Positions 52,590 through 60,785 of a stretch of DNA of 64,000 nt are shown in pieces. Position 1 is the stretch's first letter, and the number at the start of each line of letters is the position of its first letter. The translations under genes and the position numbers were made by a program. Below the pieces are notes generated by a model that made no database searches, was not told the origin of the DNA, and saw only the letters and a list, made by a program, of their open reading frames with translations. Origin of the DNA: Paenimyroides viscosum (GTDB lineage Bacteria > Bacteroidota > Bacteroidia > Flavobacteriales > Flavobacteriaceae); NCBI RefSeq assembly GCF_003858535.1, contig NZ_RQTJ01000015.1, forward strand, positions 1-64,000. Direction: 5' to 3'.

Positions 52590-53516
52590 TTAGAAGAAAC
52601 GTGGTGAACTAGATACTTTTTTCTTGTAGAAGATATCAAACAATAATATTACTTCATGAGAACCGCTTGTTGAGTAATTTAAATCAGATGTAATATAATC
52701 GTAAGCGTACCCCACTCTTAATTTTGGTGTAATTCTGTAATTAATCATTGCACCAAACGAATCTTGTAAACGGTACGTAACACCCATTTCTAACTTATTA
52801 TCGTATAAAGCATTTGCAGATATATCAACAGAAACAGGAGACTCTACAGCCATTTTTAACATAGTAGATGGTTTAAACTTCCATTGGTTATTTATATCAA
52901 ACACATAACCACCTGTTAAAAACATGTGTGCTACATCTGTTCCAAATTTCTTGTTATTCTTTTCTAAGTAAGTATTTTGTAATAAATTAGTAACACTAAA
53001 ACCTGCGTAATACTTATTTGTAAAATAAAAAGCACCTACACCTGCATTGAATAATGTTGAGCTACTATCTTCAGCGAAAACTATGTCATTTTGTTCAGGT
53101 AATGTATTATTAATTTTACTAAACAAGCCTATTTCTTGCATTGTAACACCACCTTTTACACCTAATGCTAAACTGTGACCTTGCCCTAAACGAATGGTAT
53201 AAGAAACATCTACATTAACAGAATTCTCGGTAACTGGACCTATATTATCATTCATAAAAGACAAACCAACACCAAGATTTTTTGCAACTGGCGTATGTAA
53301 AAATGCGGTTGCCGTTTGTGGAGCACCTTCCATTCCCAACCATTGCGATCTATACAAAATACCTGTTGACATATAATCATTTATACCCGCATACGCTGGG
53401 TTTAATATACTTTGATTGTACATATACTGTGTATAGTGAGGATCTTGCTGAGCAAGCCCTTTAAAACTTCCTAGTAGAATACAAACTACCGCAACAATAC
53501 TTTTATTTATTTTCAT
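52590..53516 (-). CDS. PorP/SprF-family outer membrane beta-barrel protein
   Basis: The 308-aa product has a signal peptide ending GLAQ and then the PorP/SprF start DPHYTQYMYNQSILNPAYAGIN. The beta-barrel pattern follows, with ending YAYDYITSDLNYSTSGSHEV, which is typical. The family works with OmpA/PorE-like proteins and T9SS cargo for outer-membrane passage. A second ATG three codons upstream (53525) is possible. It is 19 bp before the PorE-like gene. Confidence 0.92.
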   Translation of the reverse strand: MKINKSIVAVVCILLGSFKGLAQQDPHYTQYMYNQSILNPAYAGINDYMSTGILYRSQWLGMEGAPQTATAFLHTPVAKNLGVGLSFMNDNIGPVTENSVNVDVSYTIRLGQGHSLALGVKGGVTMQEIGLFSKINNTLPEQNDIVFAEDSSSTLFNAGVGAFYFTNKYYAGFSVTNLLQNTYLEKNNKKFGTDVAHMFLTGGYVFDINNQWKFKPSTMLKMAVESPVSVDISANALYDNKLEMGVTYRLQDSFGAMINYRITPKLRVGYAYDYITSDLNYSTSGSHEVILLFDIFYKKKVSSSPRFF

Positions 53517-53721
53517 AAAGGACATATTTATGTTTTCAATATTACAAATATAATTTTATTTTTCAACTTTTATTAATGCTTTTGTTTCTCTTCAAAACAG
53601 CCTCTGTTAAGAAATTACTAAAATAACAATATTAATTTAATATAATCAAGATTTTTTTCAATATTTAAAAAAAAACAACTATAGCATTAACTTACAGCAA
53701 ACTATTACGTGGTATTTTAAT

Positions 53722-53729
53722 AAATTTGC
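53722..53729 (+). promoter_or_regulatory. Candidate -7 element for hflX
   Basis: TAAATTTG matches TAnnTTTG and ends 31 nt before the ATG at 53761. Confidence 0.5.
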
Positions 53730-53760
53730 ATTAAACCTATATATCTCATTAAAAAAAATA

Positions 53761-54987
53761 ATGTTAGAAAAAGAAGAAATTAATTACGAAAAAGCCGTAT
53801 TGGTGGGAATTATCACCCAAAACCAATCCGAAGAAAAACTTAATGAGTACTTAGACGAGTTAGAGTTTTTAACACAGACCGCAGGTGGGGAAGTGGTTAA
53901 AAGGTTTACGCAAAAAACGGATAAACCAAACCCTAAAACATTTGTAGGTACTGGAAAATTAGACGAAATTGAAATCTACATCAAAGAAAACAAGGTTGAT
54001 ACACTAATTTTTGATGATGAGTTAACGCCTGCCCAGCAAAAAAACTTATCACGACAATTAGATTGTAAGGTATTAGATCGTACCAATTTAATTTTAGATA
54101 TTTTTGCCCAGCGTGCACAAACGTCATACGCTAGAACGCAAGTTGAATTAGCCCAATTTCAATATTTGTTGCCTAGGTTAACGGGTATGTGGACACACTT
54201 AGAGCGCCAGCGTGGTGGTATTGGTATGCGTGGACCTGGTGAAACTGAAATTGAAACTGACCGACGTATTGTTAGAGATCGTATTGCTTTATTAAAAGAA
54301 AAAATACGCACAATTGATCGCCAAATGGCTGTGCAACGCGGTAATCGTGGAGCTATGGTGCGCGTGGCATTGGTTGGTTATACCAATGTAGGAAAATCTA
54401 CCTTAATGAATGCCATGGGAAAAAGTGAAGTTTTTGTAGAAAACAAGCTCTTTGCAACCTTAGATACTACTGTTAGAAAAGTAGTTATTAAAAACCTGCC
54501 TTTTTTACTATCGGACACAGTTGGTTTTATTAGAAAGTTACCTACACAATTGGTAGAATCTTTTAAATCGACCTTAGATGAAGTACGCGAAGCAGATTTG
54601 TTATTACACGTTGTAGATATTTCGCATCCGGAATTTGAAGATCATATTGAATCGGTAAATCAAATTTTAAAGGATATTAAAAGTGATGACAAGACAACTA
54701 TTATGATTTTTAATAAGATTGATGCGTACAAAGCTGAAAAATTTGATGAAGAAGATTTAATGATTGAACGATCGTCTAAACATTACTCTATTAATGAATG
54801 GAAAAAAACATGGATGAGTAAAGTTGGCGAAAACAATACCGTTTTTATATCAGCTACAGAAAAAGAAAATTTTGAAGAATTACGCCATAAGGTATACGAA
54901 GCGGTAAGACAAATTCATATTACACGCTTTCCGTACAATAACTTTCTTTATCCTGAGTATACAGAAAACGATGCAACAGAAGAATAA
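53761..54987 (+). CDS. hflX: GTPase HflX
   Basis: HflX binds ribosomes and rescues or splits stalled 70S particles under stress. The 408-aa protein has an N-terminal subdomain (TFVGTGKLDEIEIYIKENKV), the linking coiled coil with TGMWTHLERQRGGIGMRGPG near residue 140-160, then the G domain: VGYTNVGKSTLMNAM near 201-215, DTVGFIRKLP (G3), NKID (G4), and SATEKENF (G5). The length is usual. Monocistronic. Confidence 0.96.
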   Translation: MLEKEEINYEKAVLVGIITQNQSEEKLNEYLDELEFLTQTAGGEVVKRFTQKTDKPNPKTFVGTGKLDEIEIYIKENKVDTLIFDDELTPAQQKNLSRQLDCKVLDRTNLILDIFAQRAQTSYARTQVELAQFQYLLPRLTGMWTHLERQRGGIGMRGPGETEIETDRRIVRDRIALLKEKIRTIDRQMAVQRGNRGAMVRVALVGYTNVGKSTLMNAMGKSEVFVENKLFATLDTTVRKVVIKNLPFLLSDTVGFIRKLPTQLVESFKSTLDEVREADLLLHVVDISHPEFEDHIESVNQILKDIKSDDKTTIMIFNKIDAYKAEKFDEEDLMIERSSKHYSINEWKKTWMSKVGENNTVFISATEKENFEELRHKVYEAVRQIHITRFPYNNFLYPEYTENDATEE

Positions 54988-55073
54988 AAAGAAATCGTTT
55001 CACAACTTCAGAAGAAACACAAAAGTCAATAGGAAAATACAGTGATTTAGATTATTTTTTGTTGATTAAAAAT

Positions 55074-55115
55074 AAAAAGAGGAAGCTTCACCACTAATGA
55101 GACTTCCTCTTTTTA
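55074..55115. terminator. Bidirectional terminator between hflX and the kinase remnant
   Basis: AAAAAGAGGAAG and CTTCCTCTTTTT pair with a loop of about 18 nt. The A- and T-runs serve both directions. Confidence 0.85.
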
Positions 55116-55142
55116 TTCTTGTTTTATTTGTCATGTTATAGT

Positions 55143-57136
55143 TTATGAATAAGAGGAAGGAAAAATAATCTTTAACGTTGTTCCTTTTTCTACGTGTGTA
55201 CTTACAGTAATTTTAACTTGTAGTATTTTGGCAATGTCACGAACAAGATGCAAACCTAAACCTGTATTAATTCCTACTAATAAATCTTCGTTAAAAAGAG
55301 GCTTAAATTGGTTTTGTTCCGCGCCTTTTCCGTTATCAGAAATTGACAAAACAACTCCATTATTTTCTGTATATAATCTCCAAACTATTTCGGGGTTATG
55401 GGTTGCCTCCACTGCTTTTATTGCATTCGAGGTTAGGTTTCGCATAATTGTTTTTAGATAATCTTCATCTGTTTTTAATGTTAACTTATCTAGATTTTCG
55501 AACCTTAAAGAAATGGTACTATAATTTACAAAAAAAGCAGCTATGTCTTTAAAAACAATACCGGGGTTTACTTCTTGAAATTTAGGTTTAAAATTGACCT
55601 TTTGCCCTTTACCCCATATCAGTAAATCATTCATATTGTCTAATAAATTCTCTGCTGATGTTAAAGTTTCTTTTTGCAGGTTGTATTGCTCATTAATATC
55701 TAATTTAAATTTAGGGTTTTGCTGTAAGTAAATTAGTTTAATAATGTTAGATATTGGCGCTCTTAAATCATGATTTAGAATATTTAACAACCGTGTTTTA
55801 ACTTGATTACTAACCCTTAAATCTTTATTAAGATTCATTAATTTAGAATTATGTGCTTTTTTGATACCATTTTGGTAGTATAATAAAGAACCAATTATTG
55901 TTAACAGAAGAATACCTATAAGAAGATACCAAGTTTGTTTTGCTGCATTTTCAATTTTTAAATCTTTTAAAGCTAACTCTTTTTCATTTTCAACGCGCAA
56001 CAGTTCTTCTTTTTTTTCAAATTCATATTGCATTTCAATTTTGTTTAACTTACTATCGCGTTCACTATTAAAAAGACTGTCTTTATAAACAATGTGCTCT
56101 TTATAAACCTCCATCGCTTTTATATAGTCACCTTTTAATTCATGTGCTTGAGAAAGGTTTAACGCATATGCTTGATATCGTCGTAAATTATTTAATTCTT
56201 TAAAGATTTTTAGCGCTTTGTTAAAGTTAATTATTGCTTTTTGTAAGTAATTATTTCTGCTTTGAAGATTGTCTCGTGACATTGCCAAATACATTTTACC
56301 TAAATCGCCATAATTAATCGCAGCCGATTCTATATTATTGGCTTCATTACTCTTTAAAATTGCCTCATTAAAATATTTTTCTGCAATTTTATATTCTTTT
56401 CGCTTTGCATGAACCGACGCTAGATTACCAATATTTACTGTATATATGCGCGGATCGTTATATTTTTTATTGTATTCATTAGATCTTTCATAATGTAATT
56501 GCGCATTATCTAAATCATTTAACTCAAAATAAGTTAAACCAATATTCGTTTCTAACATTGCGTCAATACTAACATTAATATTGGGATGCTTTTTTAGCAA
56601 TTCAATGCCTTTTTTATAATAATGTAATGCTTTTTTAAAGTCACTTTGTTGATGAAATAATATACCTATATTATTATATAAAAAAGGGACGTTTTCATAC
56701 ATAGATTTATTTTCAAAATACTTAAGAGCATCTAAATATAAGCTTATAGCACTTTCGAAATCTCACATTTCGTAATAAATATAACCTATATTCTGTAAGA
56801 TTTCTAATCTTTGCTTGTCCTTATTCTTTACAGATTTTGACAAATCATGAGCTTTTAAATAAAACTCTAAGGATTTTTGAAAGTTTTGATCATTTAAATA
56901 ACTACTGCCTAGGAATTGATAAGCATATAAGATTTCGCTTTCTAATTTTTCTTGAGTTGCTAATGCTAAAAATTTATTAATGTATAATAAGCTAACCATT
57001 TATAAACTTCAATTCTTTGCTTATCATTCGTAGCTTTCTTTAACTCAACCCTAAGTGAATCAATAGTAGACGTGGTTACTTGCGCATAACTAAGTAAACA
57101 ATTTAGCAGAAAAGTTATAAGTATAAGTGATTTCAT
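55143..57136 (-). pseudogene. TPR sensor histidine kinase, inactivated
   Basis: An ATG at 57136 starts a signal-like N-terminus (LILITFLLNCLLSYAQ), which stops at 56966 out of frame with the rest. The next part, in the other frame from about 56999 to 56766, has TPR repeats, then meets TGA at 56763-56765 (IYYEM, stop, DFESAISLYL) and stays open to 55143. The remaining 519 codons carry more TPRs, one membrane helix (WYLLIGILLLTIIGSLLYY), the H-box NHDLRAPI, the N-box IMRNLTSNAIKAVE, SDNGKG and GLGLHLVRDIAK. Thus one frameshift and one nonsense codon. No response regulator gene lies next to it. Confidence 0.8.
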
Positions 57137-57252
57137 ACACTAAATTTAATTATTTTTTTAACACAGCGCAATTCTTTTTAAAAATTAAAATAAAACAAAT
57201 TAAATCTTAAAAAAATTCAAAAACACAGTAAAAAAGCGTTAAAAATAGCGAA

Positions 57253-57576
57253 TTATTTATTAAAATACAATCTCTTATATCCTATAATAAAGAATACCAA
57301 TGCAGTAGCAAAAGATATAAAACCAACGTTTACTATAAAACCCAAAGCAAAACAAATTACCCACATTAATTTTTCGCCAGCAGGCATTTTTTCTGATTTA
57401 AATATCATAAAGTACGCAAGGGCAATATAAATAACCGATGAGATTAAGCCAATGGTAATTAAACTGTTTCCGTTTAAAAAACCCAATTCTATATGGGTGA
57501 CTTTAACTACCGATCCTATAATTAAGATTATAAAACTTACTACAAAAGCTATTCTGTAATATTTAAAAAGACTCAT
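57253..57576 (-). CDS. Small membrane protein, distantly GldL-like
   Basis: The 107-aa product has four hydrophobic segments. IILIIGSVVKVTHIEL and NSLITIGLISSVIYIAL recall the N-terminal membrane part of the gliding motor protein GldL, but it is not that protein and the link is weak. It stands 19 bp after the cluster of HAAS-like membrane genes on the same strand, so it may share their mRNA. Confidence 0.55.
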   Translation of the reverse strand: MSLFKYYRIAFVVSFIILIIGSVVKVTHIELGFLNGNSLITIGLISSVIYIALAYFMIFKSEKMPAGEKLMWVICFALGFIVNVGFISFATALVFFIIGYKRLYFNK

Positions 57577-57595
57577 AAATTACATTTTTACAAAT

Positions 57596-58303
57596 TTAAG
57601 CAAACTGAAATCTTTTTTCTGTTTCTTTAATACTTTGATTTAAACTTGGTTTAATTACTCTATAAAATACAAACATTAAAATGATTTGCAACACGACAAA
57701 AGTAGTTAGAAAATAAATTCCTGAATTTGAAATATTTAAATTTTGAGCAAAAAGTTGATTAACTATTGAGAAATAACCCCCACTTAAACCCACAGTTGGT
57801 AACGAAAAAACAGAAAATGCAACAGATTGTATCAACCAACTACGTCCTTGTTTCTTTTGTTCTTTTTTTATTTTGAAAATAAATCTGAATCCATCAACCA
57901 TAAAAAATAAGAACGAAATTACCAAAAAGCCTAAAGTAATTACTTCACCTAGCGAACCAGTGTTTTCGATAAAAAAATAGATTACTAAATACAATGCAGC
58001 TGTAATAATTACTTTGGGTAACGATATAAACCTCAACACTTCACGCAACAACATTTTGTTATAGTGTTTATGCAATTGTGCCTGTTTTTGTTCAATTAAA
58101 CCAGTAAATCCAAAAATGCCAAATTTCTTAAATTCAATTTGCAACGCATCTTCAAACGAAATGTTTGGATTCGTTTTCCATTGATCTTCAATAGCATTTG
58201 CCAAATGATCTACCAATTCTACCTGAACATCATAAAACTCGACATAATGCTTTTTAGTAAAATCGAAGATTTGATTGATTTCTTGTTCGGTTATTTTTCT
58301 CAT
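57596..58303 (-). CDS. HAAS-like membrane protein, paralogue 1
   Basis: The 235-aa protein has a cytosolic N-terminal domain (about 1-85) with INQIFDFTKKHYVEFYDVQV and ELVDHLANAIEDQWK, and then about five hydrophobic helices. The pattern YD.Q.ELVDHLA..IE is like the HAAS domain, which accompanies PadR regulators and signals to them. The next gene upstream (58300) overlaps its start by 4 bp (ATGA), and the N-terminal 85 residues are nearly the same in both. The membrane halves differ. A small GldL-like gene follows. Confidence 0.78.
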   Translation of the reverse strand: MRKITEQEINQIFDFTKKHYVEFYDVQVELVDHLANAIEDQWKTNPNISFEDALQIEFKKFGIFGFTGLIEQKQAQLHKHYNKMLLREVLRFISLPKVIITAALYLVIYFFIENTGSLGEVITLGFLVISFLFFMVDGFRFIFKIKKEQKKQGRSWLIQSVAFSVFSLPTVGLSGGYFSIVNQLFAQNLNISNSGIYFLTTFVVLQIILMFVFYRVIKPSLNQSIKETEKRFQFA

Positions 58304-58980
58304 AACTTACTAAATTTAAGTTCTGTTTGATTGATTTCATACTTCAGAAGAGGAATTATTTTTGTGTACAAAATCAAAAAAAATAAGATTAATATTTGTG
58401 CAAACACACTAGATAATACTATTTTGAAAAGTGAAGGGTCTGAGTTGACCGGTAGATTGGTTCTTAAATAGAAAAGAGCAAAAATAGGTAAACCGTATAA
58501 ATAATTTCCAACGCTATTTAAAAGAAACTTCTTGTTTTTAGGTATCTTCACTCTCTGATAAATGTAAATTCCCAATGTTAATACAATAAATCCTATACGT
58601 ATTAATAAATCATAATTGTACAAAAAAGAATTTGGGTTAGAATATAATTGAAACAATACATAAAACATTACCACTGTAAGAATTATTTTAGGAATAGAGA
58701 AAAAACTGATAAACTCCTTCTTAATGATTCTCCAATAATGACTTTGCAATGCGGCTTGTTTTTGCTCTACTAATCCGGTAAAACCAAAGATCCCAAACTT
58801 TTTAAACTCGGTTTGTAAAGCGTCTTCAAACAAAATGTTCGGATTTTCTTTCCATTGATCTTCAATAGCATTTGCTAAATGATCTACCAATTCTACCTGA
58901 ACATCGTAATGTTCTACCAAATGTTTTTTGGTAAAATTAAATAGTTGATCTATTTGCTGATTTGTTAAGCGCTTTTCCAT
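58300..58980 (-). CDS. HAAS-like membrane protein, paralogue 2
   Basis: The 226-aa protein has the same N-terminal domain as paralogue 1 (IDQLFNFTKKHLVEHYDVQV, ELVDHLANAIEDQW, FGIFGFTGLVEQKQAAL) and a different membrane part of about five helices. The nucleotide sequence is also close in the N-terminal part, including GATCTACCAATTCTACCTGA on the plus strand. This points to recent duplication or gene conversion. It overlaps the 57596 gene by 4 bp. Its start overlaps the C-terminal frame of paralogue 3 by 16 bp. Confidence 0.78.
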   Translation of the reverse strand: MEKRLTNQQIDQLFNFTKKHLVEHYDVQVELVDHLANAIEDQWKENPNILFEDALQTEFKKFGIFGFTGLVEQKQAALQSHYWRIIKKEFISFFSIPKIILTVVMFYVLFQLYSNPNSFLYNYDLLIRIGFIVLTLGIYIYQRVKIPKNKKFLLNSVGNYLYGLPIFALFYLRTNLPVNSDPSLFKIVLSSVFAQILILFFLILYTKIIPLLKYEINQTELKFSKL

Positions 58981-59656
58981 TTCTTAATGTTTTTGATCAT
59001 TTTTAAATGACGAAAATAGTTGCAGTACTTTATAATAAACATGAAATAAAATGCATTGAAGAATACCAATACACCTAACCAAAATCCAATATTGTCTAAA
59101 TATTTGATTTCTCGTTGCATAAAAATCAATGAAAAAGCCATTAAGCACATGGCTGCTAGCGTTTTTTTATTTAAAATGCTGCAATTTGTCCGTAAACAGT
59201 AGTGTAATTTCCACTTTTGTACTTATCTAATGTATATTTATTCAGGAAAACAGCTACTGCAAAAACCACTATCTTATAAATAAAAACGGTAGAATTAATT
59301 GTTTCTATTTCCATTGAATCTTTAAAAAGATAGATCAACACTGGAGCTAGCAACGAAATTACAACCCAAATAATTAGATCATTTCTAAAAGTTGAAAATA
59401 GCTGATCTTTATAAAACAAAGGCATTTTTATTTTTCCGTACAAATGCATTCCGGTCCATTCAACTTCTCGCAAACGATCATGCCAATTTTGAAAAGCTTT
59501 ATCAAAAGATGCTTCAAATGAATTGGTTTCCATTTCTTCTTCAATTTCCGAAGCTATGTGATCTATTACTTCATGCTTTGCATCATCATAATAAAAATCA
59601 TAATCAACATAAAGTTTCTCTTCTATTTGGTGTATTTGTTCTGCTGATAACTTCAT
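58965..59656 (-). pseudogene. HAAS-like membrane protein, paralogue 3, with frameshift
   Basis: The ORF from 59656 to 59171 encodes the N-terminal domain (IHQIEEKLYVDYDFYYDDAK, EVIDHIASEIEEEME) and three helices, and stops at YGQIAAF. The other frame then continues with NKKTLAAMCLMAFSLIFMQR and ends at 58965. Adding one T to the four-T run at 59171-59174 would join them as AAFLNKKTLAAM, giving about 230 aa. The joined end aligns by eye with paralogue 4 (NKIKFYVGLFLFAIILNIY). Either decay, a variable run or a sequencing error. It starts at the stop of paralogue 4 (TAATG). Confidence 0.7.
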
Positions 59657-60303
59657 TAGATCACTTTTAAAAGTTGGTTTTCAATTTTTATATTTTTCCG
59701 CATAATAATAGTTCGTACTGCAAACACAAGTGTTGTATGAATAACCACAAATAATGCAGGACGAGATAATAAATCACCATCGCTATAGTTTGCATATATG
59801 TTGAGTATTATTGCAAAAAGAAAAAGACCAACGTAAAACTTAATTTTATTTTTAGCGTACTTACTTAATACAGTGTTGAATTGATTTTTTCTAAACAAGT
59901 TCAATAAGTAAATACCTAAAACAAGCCCAATACATGCAATACTATACATTGCATATGTAATCCAAACTTCTTTTATAAAGGGAATAGATCCAAAAGTAAG
60001 TATAGCTGTTAGTGGCAGAACACAAATGTTGTATTTCCAATCAAGTTTTTTCCAAAGATTCCCGACTATTTTTGGAACATTATTGTAAAATGAACTTCTA
60101 TCACAAGCTATTTCATCGTTCCATTTATGTAAAACATTAGGTAAAGCCTCTTCAAAAGTGATAGAATTCTTTTCAATTGATAGTTCTACATCAGATGTGA
60201 TGTGATCTAATAATTCGATACGTAAATCATCGAAATGTTCAAATGAATAGTCATTTCTTAATACGTAATCTATATGATTGATTTGATCAGTAGTTAACTT
60301 CAT
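59656..60303 (-). CDS. HAAS-like membrane protein, paralogue 4
   Basis: The 215-aa product has an N-terminal domain with DQINHIDYVLRNDYSFEHFD and LRIELLDHITSDVELSIE (the .ELLDH. core of HAAS), then about five helices ending in a basic tail. It starts in the stop codon of the PadR gene (TAATG overlap, 60301-60303) and its own stop overlaps the next start the same way. The direct coupling with padR suggests they act together, with the membrane protein sensing and PadR controlling expression. The sensed signal is unknown. Confidence 0.8.
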   Translation of the reverse strand: MKLTTDQINHIDYVLRNDYSFEHFDDLRIELLDHITSDVELSIEKNSITFEEALPNVLHKWNDEIACDRSSFYNNVPKIVGNLWKKLDWKYNICVLPLTAILTFGSIPFIKEVWITYAMYSIACIGLVLGIYLLNLFRKNQFNTVLSKYAKNKIKFYVGLFLFAIILNIYANYSDGDLLSRPALFVVIHTTLVFAVRTIIMRKNIKIENQLLKVI

Positions 60304-60647
60304 TAAAAATCAAGTTTTAAATTCGGGTTTACAATGGTTTGCATATTTCGAATGAAATTCTCTAATTCTTCCATACGCGAAACTGTTTCTTTTACACCAC
60401 TTTCTGTCAGTTTGTAATATTTACGAATACGCCCATCCACACGATCCATTTCAACATCTAAAAAACCATCGGCTTCCATTTTGTGCAATGCCGGATACAA
60501 AGCACCTTCGGTAATATTCATTTCTCCTTGAGTAATTTCTTTAACTTTCTGGGTAATTTCGTAGCCGTACATTTTACCTTGTTGTTCAAGAAGTTTCATA
60601 ATAATGGTATTTAAACTTCCTTTATATAATTGTTGTTGCTTTTTCAT
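60303..60647 (-). CDS. PadR-family transcriptional regulator
   Basis: The 114-aa protein is a winged-helix PadR regulator: YKGSLNTIIMKLLEQQGKMY, then GYEITQKVKEI, ITEGALYPALHKMEADGFL and RVDGRIRKYYKLTESG. The last part, KETVSRMEELENFIRNM, is a dimer helix. PadR proteins usually repress themselves and neighbouring genes, lifted by ligand or partner protein. It heads the operon of HAAS-like membrane genes. Two TTTTAGGTAT copies in its promoter are candidate operators. Confidence 0.93.
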   Translation of the reverse strand: MKKQQQLYKGSLNTIIMKLLEQQGKMYGYEITQKVKEITQGEMNITEGALYPALHKMEADGFLDVEMDRVDGRIRKYYKLTESGVKETVSRMEELENFIRNMQTIVNPNLKLDF

Positions 60648-60658
60648 ATACTTATGAC

Positions 60659-60711
60659 TTTTAGGTATGGCAAATATACATAATTTTTTTATGCATCAAA
60701 TTTTTAGGTAT
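60659..60711 (-). promoter_or_regulatory. padR promoter with direct-repeat operator candidate
   Basis: On the minus strand TTTG (60700-60697) and TATATTTG (60678-60671) lie 18 nt apart, a good -33/-7 pair. TTTTAGGTAT (plus sense) occurs at 60659-60668 and 60702-60711, 43 bp apart, flanking the promoter. The near copy overlaps the likely transcription start, fitting autorepression by PadR. Binding is inferred. Confidence 0.5.
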
Positions 60712-60761
60712 AAAATTGTTTCAGAAATGATAAATATCAGTAGTAAGCCGTTGTAATTTTG

Positions 60762-60769
60762 TATTTTTG
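60762..60769 (+). promoter_or_regulatory. Candidate -7 element for the PaaE-like gene
   Basis: TATTTTTG matches TAnnTTTG and ends 16 nt before the ATG at 60786. Confidence 0.45.
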
Positions 60770-60785
60770 CATAAATTCAATTCAA

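Noticed and set aside
54970..55045. 24-codon ORF overlapping the end of hflX
   Set aside because: Lysine-rich by base composition, no partner or conservation; likely a shadow frame.
56763..56765. TGA as a selenocysteine codon
   Set aside because: No SECIS-like hairpin follows and kinase TPRs do not carry selenocysteine; a second lesion nearby supports decay.
57253..57576. gldL gliding motor gene
   Set aside because: Only about 107 residues with weak resemblance, and no gldK, gldM or gldN genes lie near it.
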